Positions 37,372 through 49,086 of a stretch of 64,000 nt of DNA are shown here, one piece after another. Numbering within the stretch: the stretch's first letter is position 1; every line of letters starts with the position of its first letter. Origin of the DNA: Endomychus coccineus (Eukaryota > Arthropoda > Insecta > Coleoptera > Endomychidae); assembly GCA_958510875.1 (NCBI GenBank), contig OY294069.1, positions 6,891,205 to 6,955,204 of the forward strand, given 5' to 3'. The notes below the pieces were generated by a model. That model did not search any database. It worked only from the letters and a program-made list of their open reading frames with translations, and had not been told where the DNA came from. Position numbers and translations under genes: made by a program.

Positions 37372-38946
37372 TAGGGATGGCAAAAATTATAAATATATCG
37401 ATATATCTATACATCGATGTTCAAAAGGAATATGTATCGATACATTCGATATATCGAAACAAATGTATCGATATTTTCAATATATCGATACTTTCTTAAA
37501 TTTCGTAAGAATTTGACTAAATAAGTATTATTTTCACAAGTAAATAAAGCTACAAATTTAATGACATCGTTTATTCATGATTTTATGATATGAACAAGCT
37601 AAAAGAATATAATACGTTATAAATATAGGGAAAAATGCAAATAACTCTAATAAATAATAATAAAAAAACATAATTCAATTCCAGTAGTCAGATGGAAGTT
37701 ATTGTAAAAATAACAATTTAGATAATCTTTTTCCAGTTATTCTGTTGCGGGTTTTCGTAACATATCAGGTGCACCGACATAATTAAAAATTATATTAGCA
37801 ATCATCCGAGCAAGCTCAACAAATATACTGATCATGTAGAAAGTAGAATTCCACCTCGATTTCACGTCTGAAATAAATTTGTCAATTTTGTCCTGCGGAA
37901 TATCATTTTCTGATTGTTGTTAACATGCACTTAAACCATGTAACGATATTTCTAATTCTTAATAATAATCCGTTTAAGCTCTGCGTGTTTGTAATGGAGC
38001 TTTCACAAACTAAATTTAATGTATGTGCAAAACAGGGTATCTGCCTGTTTTTACCGAACGTATCGAAGACAGCTTTTGCCACATTATCTGTTACCACCGC
38101 TACAACGTCATTAGAATTTAAATCCCATTCAGAAATGATTTTTCAAAGCTCTGCAGAAATATAATGGGCCGTAAAAGATGTAATCGACTGAAGTGCCTTA
38201 GCAATTGAAGGCGGAGTAAAGCTTGAGCTAAAAGAGGCTTCTGATGCTTTTTTCACCGATGATGGTGGTGACTTGTTGCGGTGTCAATGCAAATTTTTCT
38301 GTCACCAAAAATACTTTTATGAATAGTTGAACGCTTTTGCTTTTTGCACTAAGATTCGAACTGTTACCAGAACGTTTCAAAACTTTTGAGCAAATATTAC
38401 AACGTGCCTCGACACTAGATTGTTTAGTAAAATATTTCCAAATATTGTTTTTTGGTGGCATAATATCCAATAATAAGATACTGACACTATTAATCAAAAA
38501 TAAAACTACTATTTCTTAATGAACCGCACTGTGTCATATAGAAAATGATGCGACAACGCTTGGCCCTTTTTTATAACCTTGGGTGACTCAAATCTTTTGG
38601 GGGCTTACTCATTTATTGAAAGATAATACAAATATTGCGCATTCTATTATTACAAGTTTGTTTAAATTTCAGTAATCTTCTACTAAAAGCTAGATGGCAG
38701 GCCAGGACGGAGAACAGAAAATAATAGATTTCATTACTGTTTATTATTAGAAGATTCTGATCTGAGGTTATATCATACTCAAAATTATAAGAATATAGAG
38801 CAAAATACGGCAATATCGATATATTTTTAGTGTTATATCGATAATTTTATCGATATATTTTAGCGAATTATCGATATAGATATATCGATATATTTCGCAT
38901 AATGTATCGATATATCAAGTATATCGATACATCGTTGCCATCCCTA
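37372..38946 (-). mobile_element. hAT element with BED finger, decayed (~1.58 kb)
   Basis: Inverted ends TAGGGATGGCAA and TTGCCATCCCTA mark a hAT element. Both subterminal zones (37385-37500 and 38815-38935) are packed with ATATCGATA-type words. The flanks do not show a matching 8-bp duplication, so it is eroded or the ends were rearranged. On the minus strand a coding relic starts MPPKNNIWKYFTKQSSVEAR, then CNICSKVLKRSGNSSNL (38461-38350), the first half of a BED zinc finger whose His pair is lost. Lower down is VVAVVTDNVAKAVFDTFGKN, then IPCFAHTLNLV (about 38110-38010), the hAT core block. The C-terminal dimerisation region is missing. Confidence 0.87.
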
Positions 38947-39844
38947 GTCAGAAGGAGGAACTGTGGAATTATTAATGTACAATTAATTATTCTCTTACAA
39001 CCCAAGGTGAAGTTGACTTGATGTTATTCGCTAAACATTCTGTTTAATCAGCGAAATGGATGTGCTCACCAACTTTTCCCCAATACGTGAAAAGCGGGCA
39101 TAACTCTGTCGTCCATTAGTGTCACAGAAACGCGTCAACAAACAGTGGGAACTTCTTGTAATGTGTGTTTTTTCCGAGGGTTTGAAAGTGGTCGCAACGG
39201 CTCGACTCGACTGTACAAATGTCGATGCGTGTGTGTCCCACTACACTGGTCTCTTGCCCGACCCAAGTTGACCTGTCCGAGGAACGAGCGTGAGGACATT
39301 AGCCACTTATTTATCCCTAGGAACCGATACCGGCCCGACGCCTGGAAAGGATTTCCACGCTATTTATGACGTCACAAATAAAACAAACTGCAAATACCGG
39401 ATTAAAAGGTTCCGGTAGATTTTTCACTTTAATACGGCGTTTGTTTTTGGCCTAGACTAACGGACCGTGCTAAATGATGATAACGGTTCGCTGTCTAGAC
39501 GTGAGTGAATAAATACATTTTCGTAAGGCGATTTGTGAAATTTGTTACCAACTTGCCCGCAAAAAATTAATGGATTTTCGTAAATCTCTGTTCCGGATAG
39601 ATTGCCGCATGCATCCTCTAGACTTTTTATCGGACAGTCTTTGTATGCAAAATTACAGCATCCGTTTTTAGCCTTTGAAATTACTTTCGTAAAATACGTT
39701 TGTCGAAGAAATTATTTTAAACACATTCTTTATTTCGCTAGCAAGAAATGTGACAGTGCAGTTGATGTGGAAATATGTCGGGCAGTAATGTTTCAAGGCG
39801 AACACTTTTAGGACGCATGAAGTGATTTCCAGACAAGAATATTA
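38947..39844. other. Unassigned, locally GC-rich DNA
   Basis: A 74-codon open stretch at 39145-39369 sits in DNA less AT-rich than its surroundings but has no recognised motif. Nothing repetitive was seen. Confidence 0.45.
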
Positions 39845-40600
39845 TACAGGCTGGGAAATAAAACCACCACTCATTGTAGAGGTCAAATAAGTCGATTGAA
39901 CTCACTTTATATAGTAAAAAAAGTACCGTTTGTCCGTGAGGAGAGTTCAAAGTTCACTTAAGAAATCACATTTTTGTGCGCTATTCATAAATGGGCGAAA
40001 AAATTTTGATTACATTTTGCAAAAATTCATTGTAGAAAGTTACCCTACTTTCAGTGACCAAAGAAATTCAAAGGAAATTGTAGAAGGGTAAAACCTCCCT
40101 CAACCCTCTGATATTTTTTAAATAATGTTATAAGGGGTTGTAATATGGTTCTAAGATTTTTTCAACAGAAAGGATGATTCACTATCTTCTTTTTTATCTC
40201 TTGTAAAAATTCCGTGTTCCGCATAGTTCAGAAGGAAAAAAATATTTTCTCAAACACTGATAACTGATATTCTTAGAACAAGTTTAGTAAAATTGTACTA
40301 CAAAATTTAGTTGGCCATGGACAGAGTCATGATTTTGACAAGAAACAAATTCATATTTGTCCCAGTTTATTGTTGGCAATAGATGTTTCAATAATTTGTT
40401 CACTTTTAGTTGCTTTTGTGTTGTTTTTTCTTCAATTACTGTTATTACTCAATTACTATTGCTATTATTGTTGCTTTTAATTGGCAGCTATTAAATGCTC
40501 TCTGCTCACGAACAAACGGTACTTTTTTTACTAATGAATTGGGTCCAATCGACTTATTTTGACCTCTACAATAAGTGGTAGTTTCATTTGCCCGCAATTT
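39845..40600. mobile_element. Non-autonomous element with ~100-bp inverted ends
   Basis: The left end (TACAGGCTGGGAAATAAAAC, TAGAGGTCAAATAAGTCG, AAAAAGTACCGTTTGT) is matched in reverse at 40500-40600 (ACAAACGGTACTTTTTTTAC, CGACTTATTTTGACCTCTAC, GTAGTTTCATTTGCCCGC). The interior is AT-rich and non-coding. The TA at the left border fits a TA target, as in Tc1/mariner-related MITEs, but superfamily is not proven. Confidence 0.75.
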
Positions 40601-42210
40601 TTATTTTACCGATCGCAGTTGTGGAGTATTTTTTCATTATTATTGGACCAATTTTCAGTTACTGAACCAATTCAAATCATGTTCAGTTTTCATATATTCG
40701 GCTGTTCATTCTGATTACCTTCTGTTTGAGATCTTTGTTGCAACATCCAGTACCCAAATATCGATTTTAACGTTTCTCAAGCGCCTCAGGCAAAAATAAT
40801 GTAGATTGTAAAATCAAAACCGATTAACCGTATTCATTATAACGACAAAGGACGTTTCATTCTAAATGAAATTAATACAATATCGAATTTATATTATTCC
40901 CTTTACCGCAAATTCGAAGCGCCGAAGGCGAAACGCCAACCAATAAAAATGCGTATACTTAAAAAGAGTGGGTGGTTAATTTCGCTTGCCATTATTCTCG
41001 TCAATAATAGCAGTACCAGTGTTCTGGTGAACTAGGTTCGAATCCCGGAGCTGGGACTAACGATATAAATAGACGATGCATTCGATCATTTGCAGAGAGT
41101 TAACGTAATTGCCACAAATTGCCATTATGATTTATTGTCACTATTTATTGTCACTAAGCTTTATTGCCACTATGCGTTATTGGCACTAAAAAAATTATAT
41201 GAGTCGATTTTCCATTTTCGAACTGAATATAATCAACCAGTAATTAATCAAAAGTAACTCCATATCTGCATCGTTCTCCACCAATTTGACATACATTCCG
41301 CTGTGCCGGTAATAAACCTAATGTAAGTATTAATGAGTGAAATAAACGCTTTCCATTAATGACAAAAATTAAATGACACATTATTGCGTACGTTCCAAAA
41401 TCCATGAACGTTTAGGACGATTAGTCATAATTTGAAATGAAGACAAAATGTTACTATTTTGAAATTTAACATCACACATCAACTCTGACCATTATTCTCT
41501 GTCTAGACGTTCTTCGAGTTCTCACACTCGACAATTAAGCACAATAATCCTATTGTATTGGAAGTTCTTCTAAAGGGAACATTTTTTTTCCAAATTCATC
41601 CTTGAAACGAGCTCGCTCACTTCTTCATGTTGCTTTCACGTGCTTTCTTCTGAATCTAAGCAATGCTCTTCTACAGAAATAGTGAGTGATCCAACGTTCT
41701 GAGAACATCATAATTTGCCTAAGCAACATTGTCAACAGATTAAACATACAATCAATGTAGAGAACGAAGTGTGATATCCCAAAGAGAATCATCCTAAATC
41801 AGATAGCTCACAATATTCTCTTTTATTATGTGATTGAATATGAACATACAACATATTTGTATTATATAGCATAACAAATGATGAGTCGCCAAGGTTCCGA
41901 CCGTGAGTGCATGACATGAGTGTCAATGCCGGCACGTAGGTCAACCTACGCCAAACTATAGCATGGAGTATTATTAGAGGAGCAAAGCTTCTTCCTTGAG
42001 AATAGATGTTTAAGTAAGTTTAGAAAGTTCAGATAGAGCAGTTAGTTCGTTTTTAGTCAGTCTAAGTTGATATTAAGAAGCTCCATGTAGTGAACAAAAT
42101 CTTAACCTTTAACACTGCCCTAGGTCTGCTGGACTGATTCTTGTATCAAGGGGCGCACAATTGACCCAATCAAGCTCTCCCCCCCCGTTTGATTGCGTGA
42201 TTGATTGAAG
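40601..42210. other. No gene; tRNA-like B-box and shared 19-mer
   Basis: GGTTCGAATCCC at 41035-41046 matches the RNA polymerase III B-box / T-arm consensus, but no A-box or cloverleaf partner is convincing. Positions 41065-41083, just downstream, are identical to 7918-7936, which could mark a tRNA-derived SINE family. The rest is AT-rich and unassigned. Confidence 0.4.
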
Positions 42211-42215
42211 TATAA

Positions 42216-42346
42216 AATTACGACTAGTTCTACCTATATAAAAGGTATCACAGCTGGGCAAATTAGCGTATAAGCTCTACGTTTACAATAATATAAGCTA
42301 ATTTGACCAGCTTTCATATAAGTAGAGCTTGTCGTAATTTTGAACT
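42216..42346. repeat. Imperfect hairpin (inverted repeat with ~55-bp stems)
   Basis: AAAATTACGACTAGTTCTAC near 42216 and its near-complement GTAGAGCTTGTCGTAATTTT near 42342 continue inward through CAGCTGGGCAAATTAGC and GCTAATTTGACCAGC to a loop of about 15 bases. It is probably a small MITE or palindromic remnant. Confidence 0.8.
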
Positions 42347-44374
42347 TAGGATACTAAGAATATTTTCGTTCTTTCAGAGTAAACAAAACAGACACAACCT
42401 TTGGTAACCATACATACGTTTCCTAATTTAGATAGCCTAAGTAAGCATTTTACATAATCAAATTAAATACATTAGAATGAATAGAGATTTATGAAGGACT
42501 CGAAAATTCCTATAGCAATATAGTAAATGATCAGTTAGACCTATACCAAAGCGATATATTCCTTTTATTTTTTAAAGCACTCTTATAATAATTCTTAGAA
42601 TATTGAGTAATAATTATCCTAATGCAAAATTCAATCTTTAATTAATTAATTAATTATCTGTTCTTTTATTTAATCATAATGGTAAATTATTATAAAGTAA
42701 CGGCTTTACTATCGACTTTTGAAGATGTATGAATCACTTCGATTGTTTATTTATCTCACAATATCCATCAAAATACGAGAGGAGCGCCAGAGCAAGTGTC
42801 ATCATTATGATTCTTCACTTATATACACCCTACATTACTCTATGTTCCTAGGCTAATGACAGTTAATTTCCGATTTAGAACCCGTCCAGTTAAACTACTT
42901 GCGTATTTTATACGAAAATGGAAACAACTAATATGGATACTGAGTTTCTATGCTACGTAAGAGCCATAAAGGAATTATTGTTGAAACGATATAGATAGAA
43001 TGGGACAACTGGTGAACAAACGATCGCGAAGTATGTGAAAAACGAATAGTTATTAATTGAGAATCAAATATTTACGCACTCCGGAAGTTATCGCTACCAG
43101 CGCAAATATTACGTAAGGGATACATGCGGAAATTCGTTTGAAAAACGCATCACCTGGTTGATGTTAATGATGATCAAAGCTCAGTTCCATATGTGTTCAC
43201 ATATGCATGAGACGTGGATGGGTCATGTGTGCACACAACAATTAGTCCAAAGCTTTTAATTTATTCCTATTTCATAATGCGTGAACATCAAGCGATCATC
43301 TTTTTATGCTATGCCCAACCGAACGGAAATAATTTTCCGTGCGAGCGATTTCTGGTCGGGTCTGTACTTGACGCATTGCTTTTTGTAATTTGATATATAA
43401 CGAGTTAACAAGAGACGGCTCGTCTCGGACCATCGATCGCGAATTTTTCGGACATTTTTTAATGCGGCAACCTTAAATCTTACCGAGCGGCGGAGGCGTG
43501 GGCCTTTTCTTTTGCGAAGCGATTGTTACGAAAACCAGCGAAATTTATGACATTCCTCCGGATAAAAATTGATAACGGAATATGTAAATGCAAAGGCAGA
43601 TTTCGGATATGATTAATGATGTTGAAGCTTAGACCTTTATTTCCTGACCGTACAGACAAAGTGGTTCAGGGGGTTGGTCGTGCTATTATTGTGCGCGATC
43701 ACGATTGTAAATTTGCTCTAAAGTCGGTATACCTTCCAAAATCAATATATCCCAAATTGGAATGATGATAGTTACTTCAGAACTTCGAATCGTTCGATTT
43801 CTTCGAGATTATTCAAATCCAGCGGAACCCTCCTCTGATGAAGATGTCCGACCTACGTTATGGGGATCTACGTACCTTTGTAATAGCTTTTCCTCTACCA
43901 TATTCCATAATATTTTAGCACAATAAAATAGCTAGTTCGATTTATTACCCGTTCTCAATTCAATTCGACAGGAATCTAGCAAAAATACTTCATATAAGCA
44001 AAAATAACCCGCACCATGCCGATAAAGTAAATAACTAGCCCCTAAATGTGACTATGTCACATAATGACCTGGATTTAACGGTTAATTTATCTTTGACCTA
44101 GACTTAACACGGGAATAATATAAAAGTAGTATCACTAGCGGGGTGCTGTGAAACGTCCATTCGAGTCAGTGAAAAGCATTTATTAGATGCAAGTACCAGA
44201 GGTTGGTGGCCGTGAGAGAAAAGAGTTCTAGAATGTGTTGAAAGCGATGACTATAAGGTTCGGCTAGGCTTGACTTGTCCCCTATAGGGGTTGTCAACCC
44301 CTATCCAATTCAGGTTTTTTCTCTTCAATTTGAGGGTGTTGTTTCTATCTCTAATCTGATATAATAATTCGAGA
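42347..44374. other. No gene seen
   Basis: AT-rich DNA with a short (TTAA)n-like tract near 42635-42660. The region 43420-43560 is slightly GC-richer but has no frame with a motif. Confidence 0.5.
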
Positions 44375-45355
44375 TTGCCACGTACCAGGTAAGATGCAAA
44401 TTATATCATCGGTTTATCGGTTTATTGGAATAAAATTTACACATGTAACGGTTCATGACATAGAACTAATCTAAACTTCTCTAATCATTCATTATGATTC
44501 TTATTCTGCTTATGATAACTAAAGTATAAAGACTTTTCATTCATTATTCTTATACATTGATGTTGACATGGATGATGTATCAACAATAATGTAACCTTGC
44601 TTAGGTTGCATTATTACACATGTGGTCCACTTTGTATGTTATATCAACCTCATTATATAACTTGTTGATATAACAAGTAAACAAATAAAGTAATGTTCAG
44701 AATTTATCTAATTCGAATTTTATTGAAGCTTGTCAACATCAATTCCAAACTCCAATTCCAATACCCATTCCGAAATCAGTTCAAAAATTCATTTCAATTT
44801 CCATTTCCCATTTTCGATATTGATTCCAACATCCATTTCCAATGTATAAATTTGTCAAACACTCTTACCGTTACACACCATACCTTGCCTTTCATAAAGA
44901 AGGAACAGGTTGAGGTGCCAGGTTCTATTGTGTGGTGATAACAGGTTGTGCGGTAATATGCAAATTATATCATCGTAGGGTTTATAGGTTTATTGAAATA
45001 ACACTTACACATGTTACAACGGTTCACAACATAGAACTAATTCACCACTGGTCAATGATGATTTATGTTATCTCTACTTCTAATAATTAATTCTGATTCT
45101 AATTTTTATGATAACTCTATCTTAAAGTATAAATACTTCTCCTTCCTTATTCTTATACATTGATGTTGATATGTCAGTTCGTAGCATCCATTCATATCCA
45201 TGTTGACGAGGATGATGTATCAACAATAAGGTAACCTTGCTTAGGTTGCATTATTGCACATGTGGTTCACTTTATCTCATTACGCAACTTGTTGATACAA
45301 CATGTGAGCAATCATTCAAATAGAGTAATGTTCGGAATTTATCTTATTTAGGACT
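44375..45355. repeat. Pair of ~350-400 bp direct repeats, LTR-like
   Basis: Copy 1 (about 44375-44712) and copy 2 (about 44945-45355) share long blocks in the same order: ATGCAAATTATATCATCG, TTCTTATACATTGATGTTGA, GATGATGTATCAACAATAA, AACCTTGCTTAGGTTGCATT and AACTTGTTGATA. About 230 bp of unrelated sequence with degenerate ATTCCA-like repeats lies between. The arrangement could be a deleted LTR retrotransposon or a tandem pair of solo LTRs, but no gag or pol coding was seen. Confidence 0.7.
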
Positions 45356-45652
45356 TATTGAAGATATACCCTTATTATCTTTCCATTACACGGGGGTGTG
45401 TGGGATCATAGGCATAGGGATATTCTCAGATGTCTCACTGACCGCAAATCCAGTAGAAGGCCTTCACAGCAAACCATACAATGAACGGTTGCATTTTTTA
45501 TCATTGTCCATCGTGGAGCAACGTCTTAGACGAAGATGCCTCATTACTATGTATTCAATTGTCAACGCGCAAATCTGTGAATGTGTGAGCGATTTTAGTC
45601 TGCATCTCACGAAAAAAGAAGACTTTCAAGCATCCATGAGACCAGGGGCGGC

Positions 45653-47459
45653 TCCTCGAAGGAGGCTCAGCCTCCTCACCAATTTATCTTAATGATCATT
45701 CTCCATTTTATTTCCTGTTTCTCTGATAATTTTTAAAATTTTACAATTAATTCCCCGTTCTCAGTAGTTATTTTTAATCTGGCAACAGTGCCCTGAGGCT
45801 AGACTCTCTATATATCTCAAACGCTGAGCATGTGTTGTTCAACGCAGTTGCCGTTTTTCCGACCAGTCCGAACGCCAACTGGGTAAATCAGCGAAAACGG
45901 CAACATCCTCTGGAGGCTAGCCTGCGGCAGCCGCTAGCAATCTATGACATACGAAACGTGCGTTCTGCCGACTGCTGAGTAGGTCAGTCAGTGCTTGTTT
46001 GTTTATGTGTTGTCACGCCAAGTAAGGTTAGATTGTTGTCTGTTGTGAATTTGAAATGAGTGTTAGTGAGTTAGTTGCTGCCTTTTAGAAAATCCATTTA
46101 GTGAATTAACATATGATAAAAGTGTTTCTTTTGAATAAACGGCCTTTACCGGATTTGAAAGGATTAGTAATGTCAGGTAACTATCAAAATCGATCATTGT
46201 TAATACAAATAGCAGTATTGACAAGACGAAGTTTTAAAAAAATCATTGATTTCCCTGTAATGCTCCAACTCGATGGAATTTTACATCACGTGCAATGTTT
46301 AGTTTACCATCCATAAAAATAAAGACAAATTAATTGAAACATTTGATTTTATATTAAACAGTGATGACTTTTCAACAGATCAGGTTTCATTAAATGCTGC
46401 TGTTGGTTTAAAATCTTATTTAGAAAATGAAGAATTTTTGTTTTTTCTTGATAATTTAAAATTAATATTTGAACAAAATGATCTTATTTTTCAAATTTTA
46501 CAACATAAATTCAAGAGATCGTTTGAAACATCTCATTGGAAAAGTTTCAAGTTTCCGTAATACAGAATTTCATTTTGATATTTTATTTGAAAATTTTTCA
46601 ACTGATGAGGCTCCTTCCGCGAAAAGGAGGAAAACATATAATTTGGTAGACAAGAAACTACATTAAGTATAAACAACTTTTTTATGAAATTTTAGATACT
46701 ATTAAAGGTCAAATTGAGATTCGATTTTCCGATTTACATGAATTGAAGTTTTTTGACTTGACGAATAGAAGATTTTTCGAATCCTTTTCAAAAGAGTTCC
46801 CCAATACACTTCAAGATAACTTGGTTCTAAAATATAAATATATATATTTTTGACAAAATGGCACGGCACAATGAATTATGCGTTATATACTCGGATAAAG
46901 ATATTTTAGGCCAGTATGACAGTCACGTCGATATGATTGTTTGACAGTCACCATTTCTGTCACGTCGGCATCGGTGGAGAGATCATTTTCTACTCTCAAA
47001 CGAATTAAATTTACATGCCAAATACAATGGGCCAAAATCGTTTATACAATGTTAGTTTAATATCTATTGAAAAAGATTTAGTAAAACACTTAAAACAAAA
47101 TGATACATTTTTTGATAATATTATTGATTATTTTTCGCAAACTAAAGACCGTAGAATTCCGTTAATATATAAAAAAAATTATAAAATTAATAAAAAAAAA
47201 CAAAATATGAAAAATTCCAAAAAAAAAGAAAAAATATTAAAAATCCAAAAAAAATAAAAGACAAAAAACGAACAAATAATTTTTTGGCAAGAGAAACTCT
47301 ATACTTCCACTTTGGTTCTTGCTGGGTAACAATTAATTTTGTCACTGAAGTAGCTGGTACGGTCGCTGTGCAAAGGTTAAAAGGCTGTGAATAGAGTATA
47401 TTTTTACAAAAACGTTTTATGTCCAGCCTCCTCTCTCAAAAATTCACGAACCGTCACTG
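45653..47459 (+). mobile_element. hAT element (zinc-finger/dimerisation type), copy 1, 1807 bp
   Basis: Ends CAGGGGCGG and CCGTCACTG with a perfect 8-bp target duplication CATGAGAC (45645-45652 and 47460-47467). The inverted ends extend imperfectly into GGAGGCT and AGCCTCC words. The interior holds transposase relics on the plus strand, so the copy is a decayed, internally deleted member of a coding hAT family. Copy 2 is at 60836-62537. The two copies have lost different internal parts. Confidence 0.94.
46113..47257 (+). pseudogene. hAT transposase relic inside copy 1
   Basis: Fragments in several frames: VSLNAAVGLKSYLENEEFLF (about 46388), EAPSAKRRKTYNLVDKKLH (46608-46666), HNELCVIYSDKDILGQYDSH (about 46866), and the C-terminal dimerisation block SASVERSFSTLKRIK (46968-47010), which is cut by a frame change before MPNTMGQNRLYNVSLISIEK. 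SVERSFSTLK..K...R..M...RL is the hallmark of hAT dimerisation domains. A segment between GQYD and the dimerisation block, intact in copy 2, is deleted here. Confidence 0.88.
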
Positions 47460-47467
47460 CATGAGAC

Positions 47468-48419
47468 AAGGAATTTCTACTTTATGGAACTCGCCGATGT
47501 ACAGTTTTTTGGTCGCGCCCTCTCTCGACCAATTTCAAAATAGACTGAACCTTTATGGGCTAAAGACTGTGATCTTTACTTTCAGTTTTGCCTTACATAT
47601 ATTTATATATTATTGTAATAATAATTAGTTTGTTAACGGAAACATAATAGTCATAAGACTCTGTTCTTCATTGTTTATGATAATAATAACAATAATAACT
47701 TGGAACATTAATCAAATATGAAAGGATTCATCAGAGCAGTGTAGTAAATGTTGTAGATGAGTCCTTTGTTATGAATGCACTCCAACCCTCATGTGGGAAT
47801 GAGTGGATTAGTTATTTACTGAATGTCACGTTCTGTAAAAAGCATTTTCTAATTGGCGCAGTCGGTAGAGCGATCGTATTCTAAGCAACTAGACATAGTA
47901 AAGGTACAACGAACCAAAAACAGCTCAAGATTACACATTATGAAAATTGTAGAAGTTCAGGGCAGCATCAGATTTGTTTGCATTTACAAGATCGATGTCT
48001 TGGATTGGAAGTGCTTTCATTCTGTGGACCAACTCGTAGCAAGTTGGTTGGCGAAAGATCAGAAATCATTAACATGTGAGTTATCTAATATATTGCCATA
48101 CTACTCATTTGGACTACGATCTATTGTTCGCCATTGAATAGCCTCTGAAGTTATCCAGCATACTAACGGTATGTGATGATTTTATAACGGATATTTATTT
48201 TGCAACTTTCGTCTGACAGAAGGCAAACACAGAAGCAATTATAACTTTGAACCGAAACTGTCCTGGCAAATTTATAGCCCCTTGTTTCGACAGGTACTAG
48301 GTCCGTGTAGAGCACATCATGAATCGTTATATATTTCGCAAACATTGCGATACTCTACAGTCACGTACATAAATTATCGAAGCTACCATGACTACATGCC
48401 CATAAATCCAGACGTTCGT
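47468..48419. other. No supported gene
   Basis: Immediately after the hAT target site the plus strand reads STLWNSPMYSFLVAPSLDQF, then QNRLNLYGL, faintly like the C-terminal tail of a non-LTR retrotransposon (WNSLP....APS...F...L). TGGCGCAGTCGGTAGAG at 47857-47873 resembles a polymerase III A-box without a B-box partner. Neither is strong enough to call. Confidence 0.35.
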
Positions 48420-48926
48420 TTAATGCGTTTTCAGTTTAACCAGTGGAACTGTACGAGCGGCGATTGCGTGTATAATAGAAAAGTTATGTGAAGCCGATTT
48501 CCTGGTTGTAAGTGATTTTTGTTTATGCTCAATGTCGGCCAGTTCGTATAGTTCGATGTATGTGCTTACAATGCCTACATTACTTGCAACATTAACCTTC
48601 ATAAATTGCTCCTGGCTGGGGTTATTTTCTACGCGTACGTTTCCCGATGATTTAATTCGTAATGTATAAGCTATACCGAAATTATTATTCCAATCTAGCG
48701 AATTAATTCGATAGAATGCTGGAATTTCAGTTAAACCCATGTTATCAGCAAGTCTAGCTTTTTTGGACCGAAGCTGAACATCCTCATATCCCTCCCTTCT
48801 GATCTGGAACGAAATTAAAGGAATAGAAGATTCGTACAATTTGTTTACAGAAATAAATTGTTGAACTAAAGGTCGCCTCAGAGTTATGACGTGCCCCAGC
48901 TGGACAGAACGGCCCGGTCCTTTCAT
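48420..48926 (-). CDS. Unrecognised 168-codon open frame
   Basis: An ATG-initiated frame of 168 codons, one of the longest outside recognised transposon coding in this AT-rich window, where chance frames rarely exceed 110. It starts MKGPGRSVQLGHVITLRRPL and ends AAR TVPLVKLKTH (split here). Composition is soluble and mixed, with a basic patch (RSKKAR), no signal peptide, no membrane segment and no cysteine pairs. A YIELYELADIEHKQ stretch may be helical. I do not recognise the family. It lies head-to-head with the Crypton gene, 160 bp upstream of its ATG, so it could be an unrelated exon, an ancillary transposon gene or chance. No splice pattern was established. Confidence 0.35.
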   Translation of the reverse strand: MKGPGRSVQLGHVITLRRPLVQQFISVNKLYESSIPLISFQIRREGYEDVQLRSKKARLADNMGLTEIPAFYRINSLDWNNNFGIAYTLRIKSSGNVRVENNPSQEQFMKVNVASNVGIVSTYIELYELADIEHKQKSLTTRKSASHNFSIIHAIAARTVPLVKLKTH

Positions 48927-49086
48927 GTAATGAATTTTTTCTACAAACGCTTAACAAAGTAGCCTTTGACGCTTTCAGATTTCAACGCAAAGTTGACGTT
49001 TTCCGTGAAATGTCATTTTGTGACAGCATTTGCGATCTAAAAGCGGAAATATTTCGAAAACGCTCGCTTCTCCAACGTATTTCTGC

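Noticed and set aside
47857..47873. tRNA gene (TGGCGCAGTCGGTAGAG)
   Set aside because: It resembles an A-box but no B-box or pairing arms follow within tRNA distance.
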